Both the position numbers and the translations under genes were made by a program. The notes beneath the pieces are model-generated. The model was given only the letters and a program-made list of their open reading frames with translations, had not been told where the DNA came from and searched no databases. 64,000 bases of DNA, from NCBI GenBank assembly GCA_002500605.1, contig DLRR01000027.1, positions 35,028-99,027 on the forward strand, written 5' to 3'. Origin of the DNA: Nitrospinaceae bacterium UBA7883. GTDB lineage: Bacteria; Nitrospinota_A; UBA7883. The first letter of the stretch is position 1. Every line of letters starts with the position of its first letter. Of this stretch, positions 8,704 through 19,383 are shown piece after piece.

Positions 8704-10698
8704 CTACATTGCTATAAGTTGTAACTTTTTTAGCTTTTTTATCTTGTCGCGGTACATTGCTGCGGTTTCAAACTCCATGTTAGAAGCAGCACGCTTCATT
8801 TTTACGTCATATTCTTCTATCATCCTTCCCATCTGGTCATGGGCAATGGAGTCGACAGGGTCTGGAATGTTGTTTGTATTTTGACCAATATCGTCCTGCA
8901 CAAAAGCGGCAATTCGGTCTATTTTGCGTGTAGTAGATGTTGGAGTTATGTCGTATTCTTTGTTATAGTCAAGCTGTAGTTTTCTGCGACGACTTGTTTC
9001 TCCCACAGCTCTCTTAATAGAACCAGTGACTTTATCAGCATAAAAAATAACAAGACCGTTGATATTTCTTGCAGCCCGACCTGAAGTTTGTATAAGTGAT
9101 GTTTCCGATCTCAGAAAGCCCTCCATATCAGCATTTAAAATTGCGACCAAGCTTACTTCTGGGATATCCAAGCCTTCACGTAGGAGGTTTATTCCAATTA
9201 ACACATCGAATTCTCCAATACGAAGATCGTTAATAATTTCTATTCGCTCTAGTGTTGCGATGTCAGAGTGAAGGTACCTGGCACGTACTCCGAGTCCCTG
9301 ATAGTAGTCAGTCAAATCTTCGGCTTGACGTTTTGTCAGTGCGCCAACTAATACTCTTTCTTTTTTTTCAGCACGAGTTCTGATTTCTTCCAGCAAGTCG
9401 TCAACTTGATTTTCTACTGGTCTTATCGAGATTCTTGGATCTACTAATCCCGTTGGTCTCACCACTTGTTCCACCACCACTCCATCACATCTATCCAACT
9501 CGTAATCGGATGGAGTGGCCGAGACAAAAATTATTTGTTTTGCAATATTGTTAAATTCTTTAAATGAGAGGGGTCTGTTATCGTAAGCCGATGGAAGGCG
9601 AAATCCAAATTCCACCAATGAGCTTTTGCGCGATTGGTCAGCCCGTAGCATGGCATTTAACTGAGGAATCGTTTGATGGCTTTCGTCAATAAATATCAAC
9701 GATCCCTCCGGCATGTACTCGAGCAGAGTAGGGGGCGGCTGTCCTGGTTGACGGCCAGAAAGGAACCGAGAGTAGTTTTCTACTCCTGCGCAGTATCCTA
9801 TGGCTTTTATCATCTCCACATCATTTGAGCATCTTTCCTGGATCCTTTGAGCCTCAATCAGTTTTCCTTTGGCTATAAAATCTGCTTCCACTTCTTTCAT
9901 TTCGTTAACTATTTGCACAAGCGCTCTTTCACGAACCTTTTTGCTTATTACATAATGGGTTCCCGGATAGATGTTTATATAATCGAGTTGCTCTATTATT
10001 TTGCCAGTTAGAGAGTCAACCCTTGAAATACCATCTATTTCATCGCCAAAGAAATCAATTTTAATGGCAGTGTCAGACGCATAAATAGGCATTATCTCAA
10101 CCACATCGCCATTGACGCGAAAAGTTCCGCGCTTGAAATCGAGATTATTTCGTTCGTATTGAATAGATACTAGTTTGTCCAATAGATCATCCCGGTCTAT
10201 GGTCTGTCCCTTTTCAATTTGAACTTTCATGTTTAAGTATTCCTCAGGAGACCCTAGACCATAGATGCATGAAACTGAAGCCACGATTACTACGTCGCGG
10301 CGCTCAAATAGTGAACGAGTTGCACTGTGGCGAAGCTTGTCAATCTCATCGTTAATATTTGCGTCTTTTTCTATGTATGTGTCGGATTTTGGCATATAAG
10401 CTTCCGGTTGGTAGTAATCGTAATAGGAAACAAAATACTCTACTGCATTATTTGGGAAGAATAGGCGAAACTCGGAGTAAAGTTGAGCTGCCAACGTTTT
10501 GTTGTGTACGATGATGAGAGTGGGCTTTTGTGTGGCCTCTATTACTTTGGCCATGGTGTAAGTCTTTCCCGAACCAGTCACACCTAGCAATGTCTGCGCG
10601 GTTAAGCCTCTGGCTAGGCCATCAACAAGTTCATTTATTGCTTTAGGTTGGTCACCTTTAGGACTGAACTCGGAAACTATTTTTAACCTACTTGTCAT
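8704..10698 (-). CDS. uvrB: Excinuclease ABC subunit B
   Basis: Damage-verifying helicase-like subunit of nucleotide excision repair. Walker A is GVTGSGKT (residues 39-46). The DNA-clamping beta-hairpin region YYDYYQPEAY, helicase motifs including LIFIDESHQTIPQL, and the motif VI stretch QTSGRAARN are present. A C-terminal UVR domain for UvrC binding (about 622-660) is complete. Length, 664 residues, is standard. It lies between hppA (convergent) and murA (upstream on the same strand, 123 bases away), so it may be read from its own promoter or from the murA transcript. No uvrA or uvrC in the window. Confidence 0.97.
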   Translation of the reverse strand: MTSRLKIVSEFSPKGDQPKAINELVDGLARGLTAQTLLGVTGSGKTYTMAKVIEATQKPTLIIVHNKTLAAQLYSEFRLFFPNNAVEYFVSYYDYYQPEAYMPKSDTYIEKDANINDEIDKLRHSATRSLFERRDVVIVASVSCIYGLGSPEEYLNMKVQIEKGQTIDRDDLLDKLVSIQYERNNLDFKRGTFRVNGDVVEIMPIYASDTAIKIDFFGDEIDGISRVDSLTGKIIEQLDYINIYPGTHYVISKKVRERALVQIVNEMKEVEADFIAKGKLIEAQRIQERCSNDVEMIKAIGYCAGVENYSRFLSGRQPGQPPPTLLEYMPEGSLIFIDESHQTIPQLNAMLRADQSRKSSLVEFGFRLPSAYDNRPLSFKEFNNIAKQIIFVSATPSDYELDRCDGVVVEQVVRPTGLVDPRISIRPVENQVDDLLEEIRTRAEKKERVLVGALTKRQAEDLTDYYQGLGVRARYLHSDIATLERIEIINDLRIGEFDVLIGINLLREGLDIPEVSLVAILNADMEGFLRSETSLIQTSGRAARNINGLVIFYADKVTGSIKRAVGETSRRRKLQLDYNKEYDITPTSTTRKIDRIAAFVQDDIGQNTNNIPDPVDSIAHDQMGRMIEEYDVKMKRAASNMEFETAAMYRDKIKKLKKLQLIAM

Positions 10699-10821
10699 AG
10701 TGCCAGTATATCTTAAGCAGTGTATTTTATGGGATAGCAGATTCTGTAAGGAGAAATCTAAACGACGGCGCTAATGAGTAGAGAATAAATTAAAACTATT
10801 CCATCTTTTCAAACACCAGGG

Positions 10822-12084
10822 TTAGGGGCTAGATACTCTTTTTATCTTTGCACCTACTGCTCTTAGTTTTCTTACCAAATTCTCATAACCTCGATCTAAG
10901 TGATAAACTCTAGATACTGTAGTGACGCCTCTAGTTGCTAGACCAGCTAAGATAAGCGAAGCTGACGCGCGAAGGTCTGTGGCCATGACCTGTGCCCCTG
11001 AGAGGTGGTTCACTCCATGCACAGTAGCGCTATTACCGGAAATTAATATGTTGGCCCCCATACGTCGAAGCTCGGCCACATGCATGAAACGATTTTCAAA
11101 TATTGTTTCTTTAATTACTGAGGTTCCTTGTGCTAGTGTCATTAAAGTCATCATTTGAGCCTGCATGTCTGTAGGAAAACCAGGGTATGGTGATGTAACA
11201 ATATTGGTCGACCTTATCTCATCTTGGCCAATGATACGTATTCTGCCAACTTTTACATCTAATTGGCATCCGCATTTTATTAGACAGTCAGAGATTTCGT
11301 TTACATGTTTAACATTAGCTCCGGTTAAGGATAGATCACCACTTGTAATCGCTGCGGCCACCATGTATGTGCCAGTCTCAATCCGATCGGGGATAATGGA
11401 AGTTTCTGCTGGAAACAGTGAATTCACTCCTTGTATATGGATGATGTTGGTTCCGGCACCTTCAATTTTGGCACCCATTTTATTTAAAAATTTTGCGAGA
11501 GCTTCCACCTCAGGCTCTAATGCACAGTTTTTAATTACCGTTTCACCTTTTGCAAGTGTTGCTGCCATCATTATGTTCATAGTGCCGGTTACAGTAGTTA
11601 GGTCGAAACTCACTTGTCCGCCAGTTAAGCCGCGTTTAGCTTCAATCTCCACATAGCCATGGCTAAGGTTTATTTCAGCTCCAAGCGCCTTTAGGCCCTT
11701 TAGATGTTGATCTATTGGGCGTTCACCAATAGCACATCCACCAGGAAGTGACACTTTTGCTTTTCCAGACCTTGCCACTAATGGTCCTAGGGTCAAGCAA
11801 GAGGCTCTCATGGTTTTAACCAAATTATATGGTGCTTCGAAGCTAGTTAATTTGCTGCAGTCTATGGTGTATGTCGATGAGTTGTCATGATCAACGGAGG
11901 CGCCAAATACTTCTAACAATAAGCATGTGGTACGTATATCCACAAGGTCTGGCACATTGGAGATCTTGCAGGAACCGGCTGTTAACAAACAAGCAGTAAA
12001 GATGGGCAAAACTGAATTCTTTGATCCAGAAATAGGAATTTCACCAACCAAAGGTATTCCACCTTCAATCTCTATTTTATCCAT
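10822..12084 (-). CDS. murA: UDP-N-acetylglucosamine 1-carboxyvinyltransferase
   Basis: First committed step of peptidoglycan synthesis: transfers enolpyruvate from PEP to UDP-GlcNAc. Lys22 in SGSKNSVLP and the PEP-binding loop with catalytic Cys117 (LPGGCAIGERPIDQHL) are present. The Cys means the fosfomycin-sensitive form of the active site. The 420-residue length is normal. It begins one base after the prmC stop codon, within the rho-rpmE-prfA-prmC-murA cluster. Confidence 0.97.
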   Translation of the reverse strand: MDKIEIEGGIPLVGEIPISGSKNSVLPIFTACLLTAGSCKISNVPDLVDIRTTCLLLEVFGASVDHDNSSTYTIDCSKLTSFEAPYNLVKTMRASCLTLGPLVARSGKAKVSLPGGCAIGERPIDQHLKGLKALGAEINLSHGYVEIEAKRGLTGGQVSFDLTTVTGTMNIMMAATLAKGETVIKNCALEPEVEALAKFLNKMGAKIEGAGTNIIHIQGVNSLFPAETSIIPDRIETGTYMVAAAITSGDLSLTGANVKHVNEISDCLIKCGCQLDVKVGRIRIIGQDEIRSTNIVTSPYPGFPTDMQAQMMTLMTLAQGTSVIKETIFENRFMHVAELRRMGANILISGNSATVHGVNHLSGAQVMATDLRASASLILAGLATRGVTTVSRVYHLDRGYENLVRKLRAVGAKIKRVSSP

Positions 12085-12085
12085 A

Positions 12086-12937
12086 TTACACTCTTTTAGC
12101 TGATATGACTCGCTCTATGCCTTGCAGGTCATTGAACTTTTGATCAACAAGAAATTCCCTTGATTGATTGAAAATATTTAAAACTTTCCCGCTTTGCCCG
12201 AAGCCAATCTCAAGCATTAATTTCCCCTGTGGCTCTAGATGGTTGTGAGCATTATTTATGATTTCATGAATTACGCCCAAACCCTTTCTGTCAGCATAAA
12301 GTGCAAGCTCTGGCTCATACATCTGGATTTCAGGTTCAAGACTATCTGTTTCCTTATTTAAATACGGGGGATTTGAAATTATCAAATTAAATCGCTTAGA
12401 ACAAAGATTATTAAATAAATTTGACACAACAATTTCCATGCTATCAGTTAACCCCAGTTCATGGGCATTTTCCCTCAACAACTCTATTGCGCCAAGGCTT
12501 ATATCAGCTGCTGTAACTTTCCACTTTGGCCTGTTGTATGCCAATGAAATTGCTATAGCACCGCACCCTGATCCGAGGTCTAGAACAGCAATTGGATCAT
12601 TTGTGTCGAAACTTTCCATCGCAGCGCTTACTAGAAGTTCTGTCTCTGGTCTTGGAATAAGGGCCCTTTTATCGACGGTGAAATTAATAGAAAAAAATTC
12701 TTTTTTCCCAGTTATATATGCTACTGGTTCTCGCTTTTCTCTTCTTGTTATAAAGTGATCTATATTAATAGATTCTTTTTCATTCAGTTTTTCATTGGAC
12801 CTAGCCAGCATTGTACATTTGTTTATTCCCATTGCATGTGACAGTAAAATTTGGGCATCTAGTGCTGGTGAACCTACTCCAGCTTTCACAAGCCTTCTGG
12901 TGGCATCAACTAAAGCTTCTCTAATTAGTCTGGTCAA
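12086..12937 (-). CDS. prmC: Peptide chain release factor N5-glutamine methyltransferase
   Basis: Methylates the Gln of the GGQ motif in release factors, with SAM as donor. The SAM-binding LDLGSGCGAIA (119-129) and the catalytic NPPY (189-192) define the family. The 283-residue length is typical. Its ATG overlaps the stop of prfA by 4 bases (ATGA), so its substrate gene is translated directly upstream, which supports the assignment over other N6-DNA methylases. Confidence 0.96.
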   Translation of the reverse strand: MTRLIREALVDATRRLVKAGVGSPALDAQILLSHAMGINKCTMLARSNEKLNEKESINIDHFITRREKREPVAYITGKKEFFSINFTVDKRALIPRPETELLVSAAMESFDTNDPIAVLDLGSGCGAIAISLAYNRPKWKVTAADISLGAIELLRENAHELGLTDSMEIVVSNLFNNLCSKRFNLIISNPPYLNKETDSLEPEIQMYEPELALYADRKGLGVIHEIINNAHNHLEPQGKLMLEIGFGQSGKVLNIFNQSREFLVDQKFNDLQGIERVISAKRV

Positions 12938-14022
12938 CTTCCACCATTAAGCGAGCTTGATTTATCTGCTAAAGCCGTTTGCTGGGTAGCCAGTATGAGA
13001 GCATCTACCATTTCATCAAACTCACCGCTAAGAAAACTTTCCAATTTGTAGAGAGTAAGGTTTATTCTGTGATCAGTTACACGGCCTTGAGAAAAGTTGT
13101 AGGTCCGTATTCTCTCTGACCGATCACCTGATCCTATTTGGGTTTTTCTGGTAGAAGCTCTTTTCTTCGCTTCTTCACGTTCCTTCATATCTTTGAGTCG
13201 TGCTGTTAAAACTTTCATAGCTTTTGTTTTGTTTTTATGTTGTGATTTCTCATCCTGCATCGACACTACAATGCCTGATGGAATATGAGTTATACGTACT
13301 GCTGAGTCGGTCGTGTTTACTGATTGACCACCAGGTGCAGAGGATCGATATACGTCTATGCGTAGATCGTTCGATTCTATTTCCACTTCAACATCTTCGG
13401 CTTCGGGCAGAATTGCCACAGTGCAGGCAGATGTATGCACTCTACCTGAAGTTTCAGTTTCTGGCACTCTTTGAACACGATGTGTTCCACTTTCAAACTT
13501 CATGCGAGAGTAGACTTTTCCACCGGATATCATTGCTATAACTTCCTTGAATCCACCCACACCGGTTTCACTTAGTGACATAATCTCTACATTCCAATTG
13601 TTAACCTCTGCGTATCTGTTGTACATACGAAAAAGGTCAGTTGCAAACAAACTAGCTTCCTCACCACCAGTGCCGGCACGAATTTCAACAATAACGTTTT
13701 TGTCAGCGTTGGGATCCTTAGGCAAAAGCAAAGTCTTAAGTTTAGTTTCTGCAGCTTTCAATTTAGGTTCAAGATCTTCAACCTCATTTTTAGCCAGTTC
13801 GTAAAGACCTTTGTCGGAACTATCTTCAAGCATCTCCTTGGCCCCATCTATGGCGTGCTTAATAGCCTTATATTCAGTGTAAGCGGAAATGATTGGTCGC
13901 AACTCAGCTAACTCTTTACCAAGTTTTTCAAGCATTTTTCGGTTGGAAATTACGGCTGGATCCGCCATTTGAATGCTTATTTGCTCCAGCCTTTTTTCCG
14001 CCTTATCTAGTGCAGTGAACAT
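12934..14022 (-). CDS. prfA: Peptide chain release factor 1
   Basis: Terminates translation at UAA and UAG. The codon-reading tripeptide region VPETETSGR carries PET at 187-189, in the PxT form specific to RF1, and the GGQ peptidyl-transfer motif is at 231-233 (SAPGGQSVNTTDSAVRITH). Length is 362 residues. It sits between rpmE and prmC in the same operon. Confidence 0.97.
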   Translation of the reverse strand: MFTALDKAEKRLEQISIQMADPAVISNRKMLEKLGKELAELRPIISAYTEYKAIKHAIDGAKEMLEDSSDKGLYELAKNEVEDLEPKLKAAETKLKTLLLPKDPNADKNVIVEIRAGTGGEEASLFATDLFRMYNRYAEVNNWNVEIMSLSETGVGGFKEVIAMISGGKVYSRMKFESGTHRVQRVPETETSGRVHTSACTVAILPEAEDVEVEIESNDLRIDVYRSSAPGGQSVNTTDSAVRITHIPSGIVVSMQDEKSQHKNKTKAMKVLTARLKDMKEREEAKKRASTRKTQIGSGDRSERIRTYNFSQGRVTDHRINLTLYKLESFLSGEFDEMVDALILATQQTALADKSSSLNGGS

Positions 14023-14066
14023 TGATCATAACCATGAAGCATGAAGGCTGTGGTTTCCAAGTCAAT

Positions 14067-14288
14067 TCAGCTGGTTTTTGGCTGGTTTTGCCCCTTACCA
14101 TACCTACGCTGGAATTTTTCTATTCTCCCGGCTGTATCGATTAGCTTTTGTTTGCCAGTAAAAAACGGATGGCACGCTGAGCAGATATCTAGGTGCATTT
14201 TAGGCATAACACCTTTGGTGTTAACCACACTGCCGCAAGCGCAAGTGATCTCGCATTCACCGTACTTTGGATGTATTTCCTTCTTCAT
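14067..14288 (-). CDS. rpmE: 50S ribosomal protein L31 (zinc-binding form)
   Basis: Large-subunit ribosomal protein at the intersubunit bridge. A 73-residue protein with the C+ type cysteines in ITCACGSV and [16 protein letters not shown], and the family C-terminus [13 protein letters not shown]. The cysteine-containing form binds zinc; a zinc-free paralogue is not in this window. It lies between rho and prfA. Confidence 0.96.
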   Translation of the reverse strand: MKKEIHPKYGECEITCACGSVVNTKGVMPKMHLDICSACHPFFTGKQKLIDTAGRIEKFQRRYGKGQNQPKTS

Positions 14289-14349
14289 CTAATCTTTTAA
14301 CTTAGTGGTTTTTAAGAGGTCGCCAGTATAGCTTAATTCCATTGAAATG

Positions 14350-15705
14350 TTAAGCATTCATGGCTTCAAGAAAACGTTTATTTTGTTTTGACTCTTTCAT
14401 TTTGTCCGTAAGAAGCTCCATGGCCTCAATGGGATCCATGGGTTGAAGAACTTTACGGAGAATCCAGATTCGCTTAAGGTCAGCGCTATCAAGTAATAGC
14501 TCTTCTTTTCTGGTGCCGGTTCTGGTGATGTCTATTGCTGGGAAGACCCTTCTATCAGCTAATCGTCTATCTAGGTGCACTTCCATGTTGCCTGTACCTT
14601 TAAATTCCTCAAAAATTACATCATCCATTCTTGAACCTGTGTCTACAAGGGCGGTTGCAATAATGGTGAGTGACCCTCCCTCTTCGATGTTTCTTGCGGC
14701 CCCAAAGAAGCGTTTTGGCCTTTGGAGTGCGTTGGAGTCAACACCGCCGGAAAGTACCTTTCCACTTGGTGGAACGATGGTGTTATAAGCCCTTGCAAGC
14801 CTCGTTATCGAATCTAGCAGAATAACAACATCTCTTTTGTGTTCTACTAAACGCTTAGCTTTTTCAATTACCATCTCTGCTACTTGCACGTGGCGTGAAG
14901 CAGGCTCATCAAATGTTGATGATATTACTTCGCCTTTTACCGAGCGTTCCATGTCGGTTACTTCTTCAGGACGTTCATCAATGAGCAATACAATGAGGTA
15001 AGCCTCGGGATGGTTTTCAGTAATAGAATTAGCCATTGATTGCATAATCATAGTCTTACCGGCACGTGGTGGCGAAACGATAAGAGCGCGTTGCCCTTTT
15101 CCTATTGGACATATCAGATCAATTACTCGTCCTGAAATATTGTCTGGAGATGATTCCATAATGAAACGTTTATCAGGATAAAGAGGTGTGAGGTTGTCAA
15201 AAAGAATTTTATCCTTCTGAGCTTCTGCACTTTCAAAGTTGACCATTTGAACTTTGAGCAATGCAAAGTAACGCTCGTTGTCCTTAGGTGGTCTGATTTG
15301 ACCTGAAATAGTGTCGCCAGTATGAAGATCAAATTTCCTTATCTGTGAAGGAGAAACATAAATGTCATCAGGGCCAGGCAGGTAGTTAAAAGACGGTGAC
15401 CGTAAGAAGCCAAATCCATCCGGTAATATTTCTAACACGCCTTCACCATAGATGCTACCCTCCCGGGCACCTTTGGCCTCTAATATTTTGAACATCAGGT
15501 CTTGTTTTCTTAGGCCCCTAATGCCTTCGATATTGTATTGGCTAGCTATATCTGTGAGCTCGTTTATGGTTTTTCCCTTAAGTAAACTAATGTCAAGAGT
15601 TTTGCCATTGTCTGTGGTGGCCATGACAGGCTTACTTTCATCTGACGATTCACCACTGTTTGAACTAGGTTTTACCTCAGTTGGAGAAGATTTTCTATAT
15701 GGCAT
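14350..15705 (-). CDS. rho: Transcription termination factor Rho (full-length copy)
   Basis: Hexameric RNA-dependent helicase that ends transcription. Domains: a low-complexity Ser-rich leader (1-30), the Rho_N helical domain (about 38-78), the RNA-binding cold-shock-like OB fold with GFGFLRS (97-103), and the ATPase with Walker A SPPRAGKT (211-218). The Q-loop [18 protein letters not shown] and the R-loop region [17 protein letters not shown] match canonical Rho. It is 451 residues long and heads the rho-rpmE-prfA-prmC-murA cluster. A second, shorter rho lies at 60661. The annotated start follows an AT-rich leader; an internal Met28 would also give an intact Rho_N domain. Confidence 0.97.
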   Translation of the reverse strand: MPYRKSSPTEVKPSSNSGESSDESKPVMATTDNGKTLDISLLKGKTINELTDIASQYNIEGIRGLRKQDLMFKILEAKGAREGSIYGEGVLEILPDGFGFLRSPSFNYLPGPDDIYVSPSQIRKFDLHTGDTISGQIRPPKDNERYFALLKVQMVNFESAEAQKDKILFDNLTPLYPDKRFIMESSPDNISGRVIDLICPIGKGQRALIVSPPRAGKTMIMQSMANSITENHPEAYLIVLLIDERPEEVTDMERSVKGEVISSTFDEPASRHVQVAEMVIEKAKRLVEHKRDVVILLDSITRLARAYNTIVPPSGKVLSGGVDSNALQRPKRFFGAARNIEEGGSLTIIATALVDTGSRMDDVIFEEFKGTGNMEVHLDRRLADRRVFPAIDITRTGTRKEELLLDSADLKRIWILRKVLQPMDPIEAMELLTDKMKESKQNKRFLEAMNA

Positions 15706-16119
15706 ATTTTCATTAAGAGTAAATTGAGACTATTGATCATTCTATTAAGCGAAACACCTTGTCCTTGGTGGGCGAGGTGGAAACTAATTCGGAAGCGATA
15801 GTTAACGTTCCTAAAGGAAACGACACAGAGCAAACATTACTAAATCTATTTGAACCAAATCATCCGGTCAACGAACAAACCCAAACGCCACATGCAAATA
15901 ATGCTTTAAAATCCCCACATGCACGTAGGTAACGATGTAAACCAAGCGAGCGTAATCTACCCCATTTAAAAATAAGTGTCAACATAAATAAGTATATACT
16001 ATTTGTAGTTAGCTTATAAACCCATTTATATTGGACTTTTTTTATTAATTAGGTGACTATTCTTCTCTTTTTGTTGGAGAATAACCTTTTTAGCAAATAG
16101 TTGAGTGGAGGTTTTGTAA
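15706..16119. promoter_or_regulatory. Divergent control region between rho and aclB
   Basis: 414 bases with no credible open frame. The aclB side is very AT-rich and has a TATACT box at 15995-16000, without a clear -35 at the usual spacing. A short stem (ATTCTTCTC with GAGAAT) occurs in the aclB leader near 16057-16083. aclB has a strong GGAGG ribosome site about 10 nt before its ATG. The rho leader occupies the other side, where Rho autoregulation is common in bacteria. I see no riboswitch. Confidence 0.4.
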
Positions 16120-17322
16120 ATGGCCAAAGTCCTTGAAGGACCGGGGATGTATCTGTTTAATAAGTGGGGGATCTACACACCTAGACATGTAGTCGTATCT
16201 ACTACTGATCAGATCGAATCTCTTGTCCAGTCAAACCAATGGATGCGTGAATGTAAGATGGTTGTAAAGGCACATGAAGCTATTGGATCTAGGTTTAAAT
16301 TAGGCCTGGTGAAGATTGATCTTGATATTAATCAGGCGATTGAAACGGTCGAAGGGTTTCTTGGGCGAGAGATTGATGGGGTTGTAATTTCACAAGTAAT
16401 TATTGCTGAAATGATGCCACACCAAGAAGAGTATTACTTGGCTGTAACATCGACTAGAGATGGTGCTGAGATTTTGATGGCAAAGTTTGGAGGTATAGAC
16501 GTAGAGGCAAACTGGGATAAAGTCAGTAAAACGTTTGTCAGAATTGGAGATAAACCCAACGATGAGCAGCTGGTAAAATGTTCAGAAGAGGCAGGTTTTG
16601 AAGATAAATTGATTGAGAAGATGAGAAAATTTTCCCATCGTCTTTTCGAATGCTATAGCAACGAAGATGGTTTATACATGGAAATTAATCCTTTAATTGT
16701 TAATCCCCAAGATGGAAAACTTTGTGCTCTTGACGCTGTTGTACTTTTAGATGGAGATGCAAGGTTTAGGCATTCTGATTGGAATTTTTCTTTTGCCCCC
16801 GAGTTTGGTAGATCTTATACCCAAGCGGAAGAGCAAATTATGGAAATAGACAGCCGAGTCAAAGGGTCGGTTAAGTTAATTGAGATACCGGGTGGAAAAG
16901 TAGCAATGCTGCCGGCTGGTGGAGGAGCATCTGTATTCTATTCGGATGCTGTTATAGCTATGGGGAGCACTATAGCGAACTATGCTGAATACTCTGGGGA
17001 TCCACCTGAGTGGGCTGTAGAAGCCCTGACAGACAAGGTGTGTTCTCTTCCAGGTATTGAGCATATAATTGTTGGGGGAGCTATAGCTAACTTTACAGAT
17101 GTTAAAGCAACTTTTACCGGAATCATTTCCGGGTTTAGGAGAGCAAAAGAAGAAGGAAAACTTGATAAAGTAAAAATATGGGTTCGCCGTGGGGGTCCAA
17201 ACGAAGCTGCCGGTCTTGAGTCCATGCGCATGCTTGTAGACGAAGGGTTTGATATTCATGTTTATGATCGTTACACACCGTTGACAGATATCGTCAAATA
17301 TGCTTTGAAGGGAGAGAATTAG
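16120..17322 (+). CDS. aclB: ATP-citrate lyase, small (beta) subunit
   Basis: With AclA it cleaves citrate to acetyl-CoA and oxaloacetate at the cost of ATP, the key step of the reductive TCA cycle. The 400 residues match the AclB subunit (about 398 in Chlorobium), which corresponds to the N-terminal part of animal ACLY. The ATP-grasp region runs from MAKVLEGPGMYLFNKWGI through the metal-binding ENPL-like stretch MEINPLIVN, then the citrate-binding domain with LPAGGGASVFYSDAV and WVRRGGPNEAAGL. This is distinct from succinyl-CoA synthetase SucC in length and in the GGPNE motif. aclA follows 5 bases later. Confidence 0.95.
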   Translation: MAKVLEGPGMYLFNKWGIYTPRHVVVSTTDQIESLVQSNQWMRECKMVVKAHEAIGSRFKLGLVKIDLDINQAIETVEGFLGREIDGVVISQVIIAEMMPHQEEYYLAVTSTRDGAEILMAKFGGIDVEANWDKVSKTFVRIGDKPNDEQLVKCSEEAGFEDKLIEKMRKFSHRLFECYSNEDGLYMEINPLIVNPQDGKLCALDAVVLLDGDARFRHSDWNFSFAPEFGRSYTQAEEQIMEIDSRVKGSVKLIEIPGGKVAMLPAGGGASVFYSDAVIAMGSTIANYAEYSGDPPEWAVEALTDKVCSLPGIEHIIVGGAIANFTDVKATFTGIISGFRRAKEEGKLDKVKIWVRRGGPNEAAGLESMRMLVDEGFDIHVYDRYTPLTDIVKYALKGEN

Positions 17323-17327
17323 AGACG

Positions 17328-19172
17328 ATGAGTATTGTCGCCGATAAAAATAATAAAGTAATAATAATGGGTGGTCCAGCTGGAATCAATGCCTCCAAAA
17401 GAATGGCAGAGTTCTCTTATCTTTGTCACCTAGAATACAATGTTACTAGTTTTGTATATCCTCCCGATGCCGGAAAGACAGCAGATGTATCTTACGGGGC
17501 TCAGTTTTTGTCAATTCCGATTTATAATAGCCTTAAAGAAGCAACTGATCAACACCCAGAGAGTAATACGGTGTTAGTGTATGTTGGGGCGAATAGGGCA
17601 GCCAAAGCCGCCGAAGAAGCCTTGGACAACGACAAAATAAAATTTGTTTCAATGATTACAGAGGGAGTTCCTGAAAAGGATGCCAAATGGCTCATCAGGA
17701 AGGCCAACGAAAAGGGAAAATTGATAAATGGACCTTCTGCCATAGGAATTATGTCTCCCGGAGAGTGCCGTTTGGGTGTTATTGGGGGAGAATTCAACAA
17801 CCTCAAGCTTTCCAAGTGCTATAGACAAGGGTCATTTGGAGTTTTAACCAAATCTGGAGGACTGTCGAATGAAATCATATGGCTTTGCTCACAATTTGGT
17901 GACGGCGTCACTACAGCTATTGGAATTGGTGGAGATACATATCCCTGCACGGACTTTATCACCTATCTGGATCTCTTCGAGAAAGATTCTAAGACCAAAG
18001 CAGTAATAGTTGTAGGAGAGATGGGTGGAGATCTTGAGGAGAAGGCTGCTGCTTGGTATTCCGAGAAACCACGTAGGATTAAGATGGTGGCAGTGATATC
18101 TGGTTTTTGCCAGGAATCACTACCTAAGGGAATGAAGTTTGGCCATGCAGGTGCCAAAGAAGGAATGCACGGCGAAGGCTCGGCACGAGCCAAAAGCGAT
18201 GCTTTATCCAATGCAGGAGTTATTGTTCCTCCTACATTTGGTGACCTTGGGACAACCATAAAGCAGGTTTATGAAGATCTAGTAGCTACTGAACAGATTA
18301 CTCCTGTTAAAGAATTACCTCAGTCAGAACTTCCAGAGCTTCCAAGGAAAGTAGAGGAGGTAATGGCCTCTGGTGATGTAATGGTTCAGCCGCTGTTCAA
18401 AAACACAATTACTGATGACCGTGGCGACGAACCGCTTTATTGTGGATACCCTGCGTCAGAACTTATTAACAAAGGATACGAAATACCACACATTATAGGA
18501 CTACTTTGGAACAAGAAATTGCCAACTGACCAGGAAGCGGAAATTATTAGGCGTATTATCATGTTAACCGCTGATCATGGCCCATGTGTTTCCGGTGCCT
18601 TATCAACCATTATTGCAGCTTGTGCTGGTATAGGGATGTCACAATCTGTAGCTGCTGGACTTATAATGATTGGACCGAGGTTTGGTGGTGCTATAACTGA
18701 TGCCTCTAAGTATTTTAACTATGGTTTACTAAACTTCCCAAATGACATACCAGGGTTTTTAGGTCACATGAAGAAAAACGTTGGCCCTGTGCCAGGAATT
18801 GGCCACAGAGTTAAATCATTAAAAAATCCTGATAAGCGAGTTACCGAACTTATCAAAGCAGTACGTGAGCAAAAAATTCGCACTCCTCATCTTGACTACG
18901 CTTTAGCGGTAGAGAAAGTGACAACAGGAAAAAAAGACAACCTTATTCTCAACGTTGATGGATGTATAGCGTGCATACTAACGGACATGGGGTTTCCCAA
19001 AGACACACTCAATGGTTTTTTTGTTTTGGCTAGGGCTATTGGAATGATAGGCCACTGGTGCGATCAAAAACGTGAAGGAGGACGCCTTATAAGAATGTAC
19101 AATTATCTTGTAAACTTTGCAGTTCCTCGTAGAAGAACCGTTCCTGACCGCTTACAAAACAACAACAAATAG
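17328..19172 (+). CDS. aclA: ATP-citrate lyase, large (alpha) subunit
   Basis: Carries the phosphohistidine and the citryl-CoA lyase active site. The N-terminal CoA-binding and ligase part contains the phospho-His in KFGHAGAKEGMHGEG, at residue 273. The C-terminal citrate-synthase-like domain keeps the catalytic His417 (ADHGP), His493 (GIGHRVKS) and Asp544 (LNVDG). The spacing of 76 and 51 residues agrees with human ACLY (75 and 51). The 614-residue length is normal. Both subunits are intact, so a functional lyase is expected. The aclBA order matches green sulfur bacteria. Confidence 0.95.
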   Translation: MSIVADKNNKVIIMGGPAGINASKRMAEFSYLCHLEYNVTSFVYPPDAGKTADVSYGAQFLSIPIYNSLKEATDQHPESNTVLVYVGANRAAKAAEEALDNDKIKFVSMITEGVPEKDAKWLIRKANEKGKLINGPSAIGIMSPGECRLGVIGGEFNNLKLSKCYRQGSFGVLTKSGGLSNEIIWLCSQFGDGVTTAIGIGGDTYPCTDFITYLDLFEKDSKTKAVIVVGEMGGDLEEKAAAWYSEKPRRIKMVAVISGFCQESLPKGMKFGHAGAKEGMHGEGSARAKSDALSNAGVIVPPTFGDLGTTIKQVYEDLVATEQITPVKELPQSELPELPRKVEEVMASGDVMVQPLFKNTITDDRGDEPLYCGYPASELINKGYEIPHIIGLLWNKKLPTDQEAEIIRRIIMLTADHGPCVSGALSTIIAACAGIGMSQSVAAGLIMIGPRFGGAITDASKYFNYGLLNFPNDIPGFLGHMKKNVGPVPGIGHRVKSLKNPDKRVTELIKAVREQKIRTPHLDYALAVEKVTTGKKDNLILNVDGCIACILTDMGFPKDTLNGFFVLARAIGMIGHWCDQKREGGRLIRMYNYLVNFAVPRRRTVPDRLQNNNK

Positions 19173-19383
19173 GCTTGTCTTGGTTAGATTGCTGGTAACC
19201 CAAGAATATAAGGGTTTCTAGTTTTGTTCGAAAAAAGGACTCTGTGTCAATATTTTAGCCTTTTAGAGAATATTAAGGTTAATCGACCGACATTAGGCAG
19301 AGCTGATAAAATCGTTTTAACTTTCTTCTTGCCGGTTTTGATGCGGGGCGTTATTATGTCGTAAATTTTCTTAGGGGGCAATT

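Noticed and set aside
17328..19172. Apparent loss of a catalytic His in AclA (GALSTI where human ACLY has GAHNTI)
   Set aside because: Spacing shows that the catalytic His is the one in ADHGP (417), with His493 and Asp544, and all three are present.
19179..19204. Possible terminator after aclA (TTGGTTA with TAACCCAA)
   Set aside because: The stem needs a bulge and no T-run follows it.
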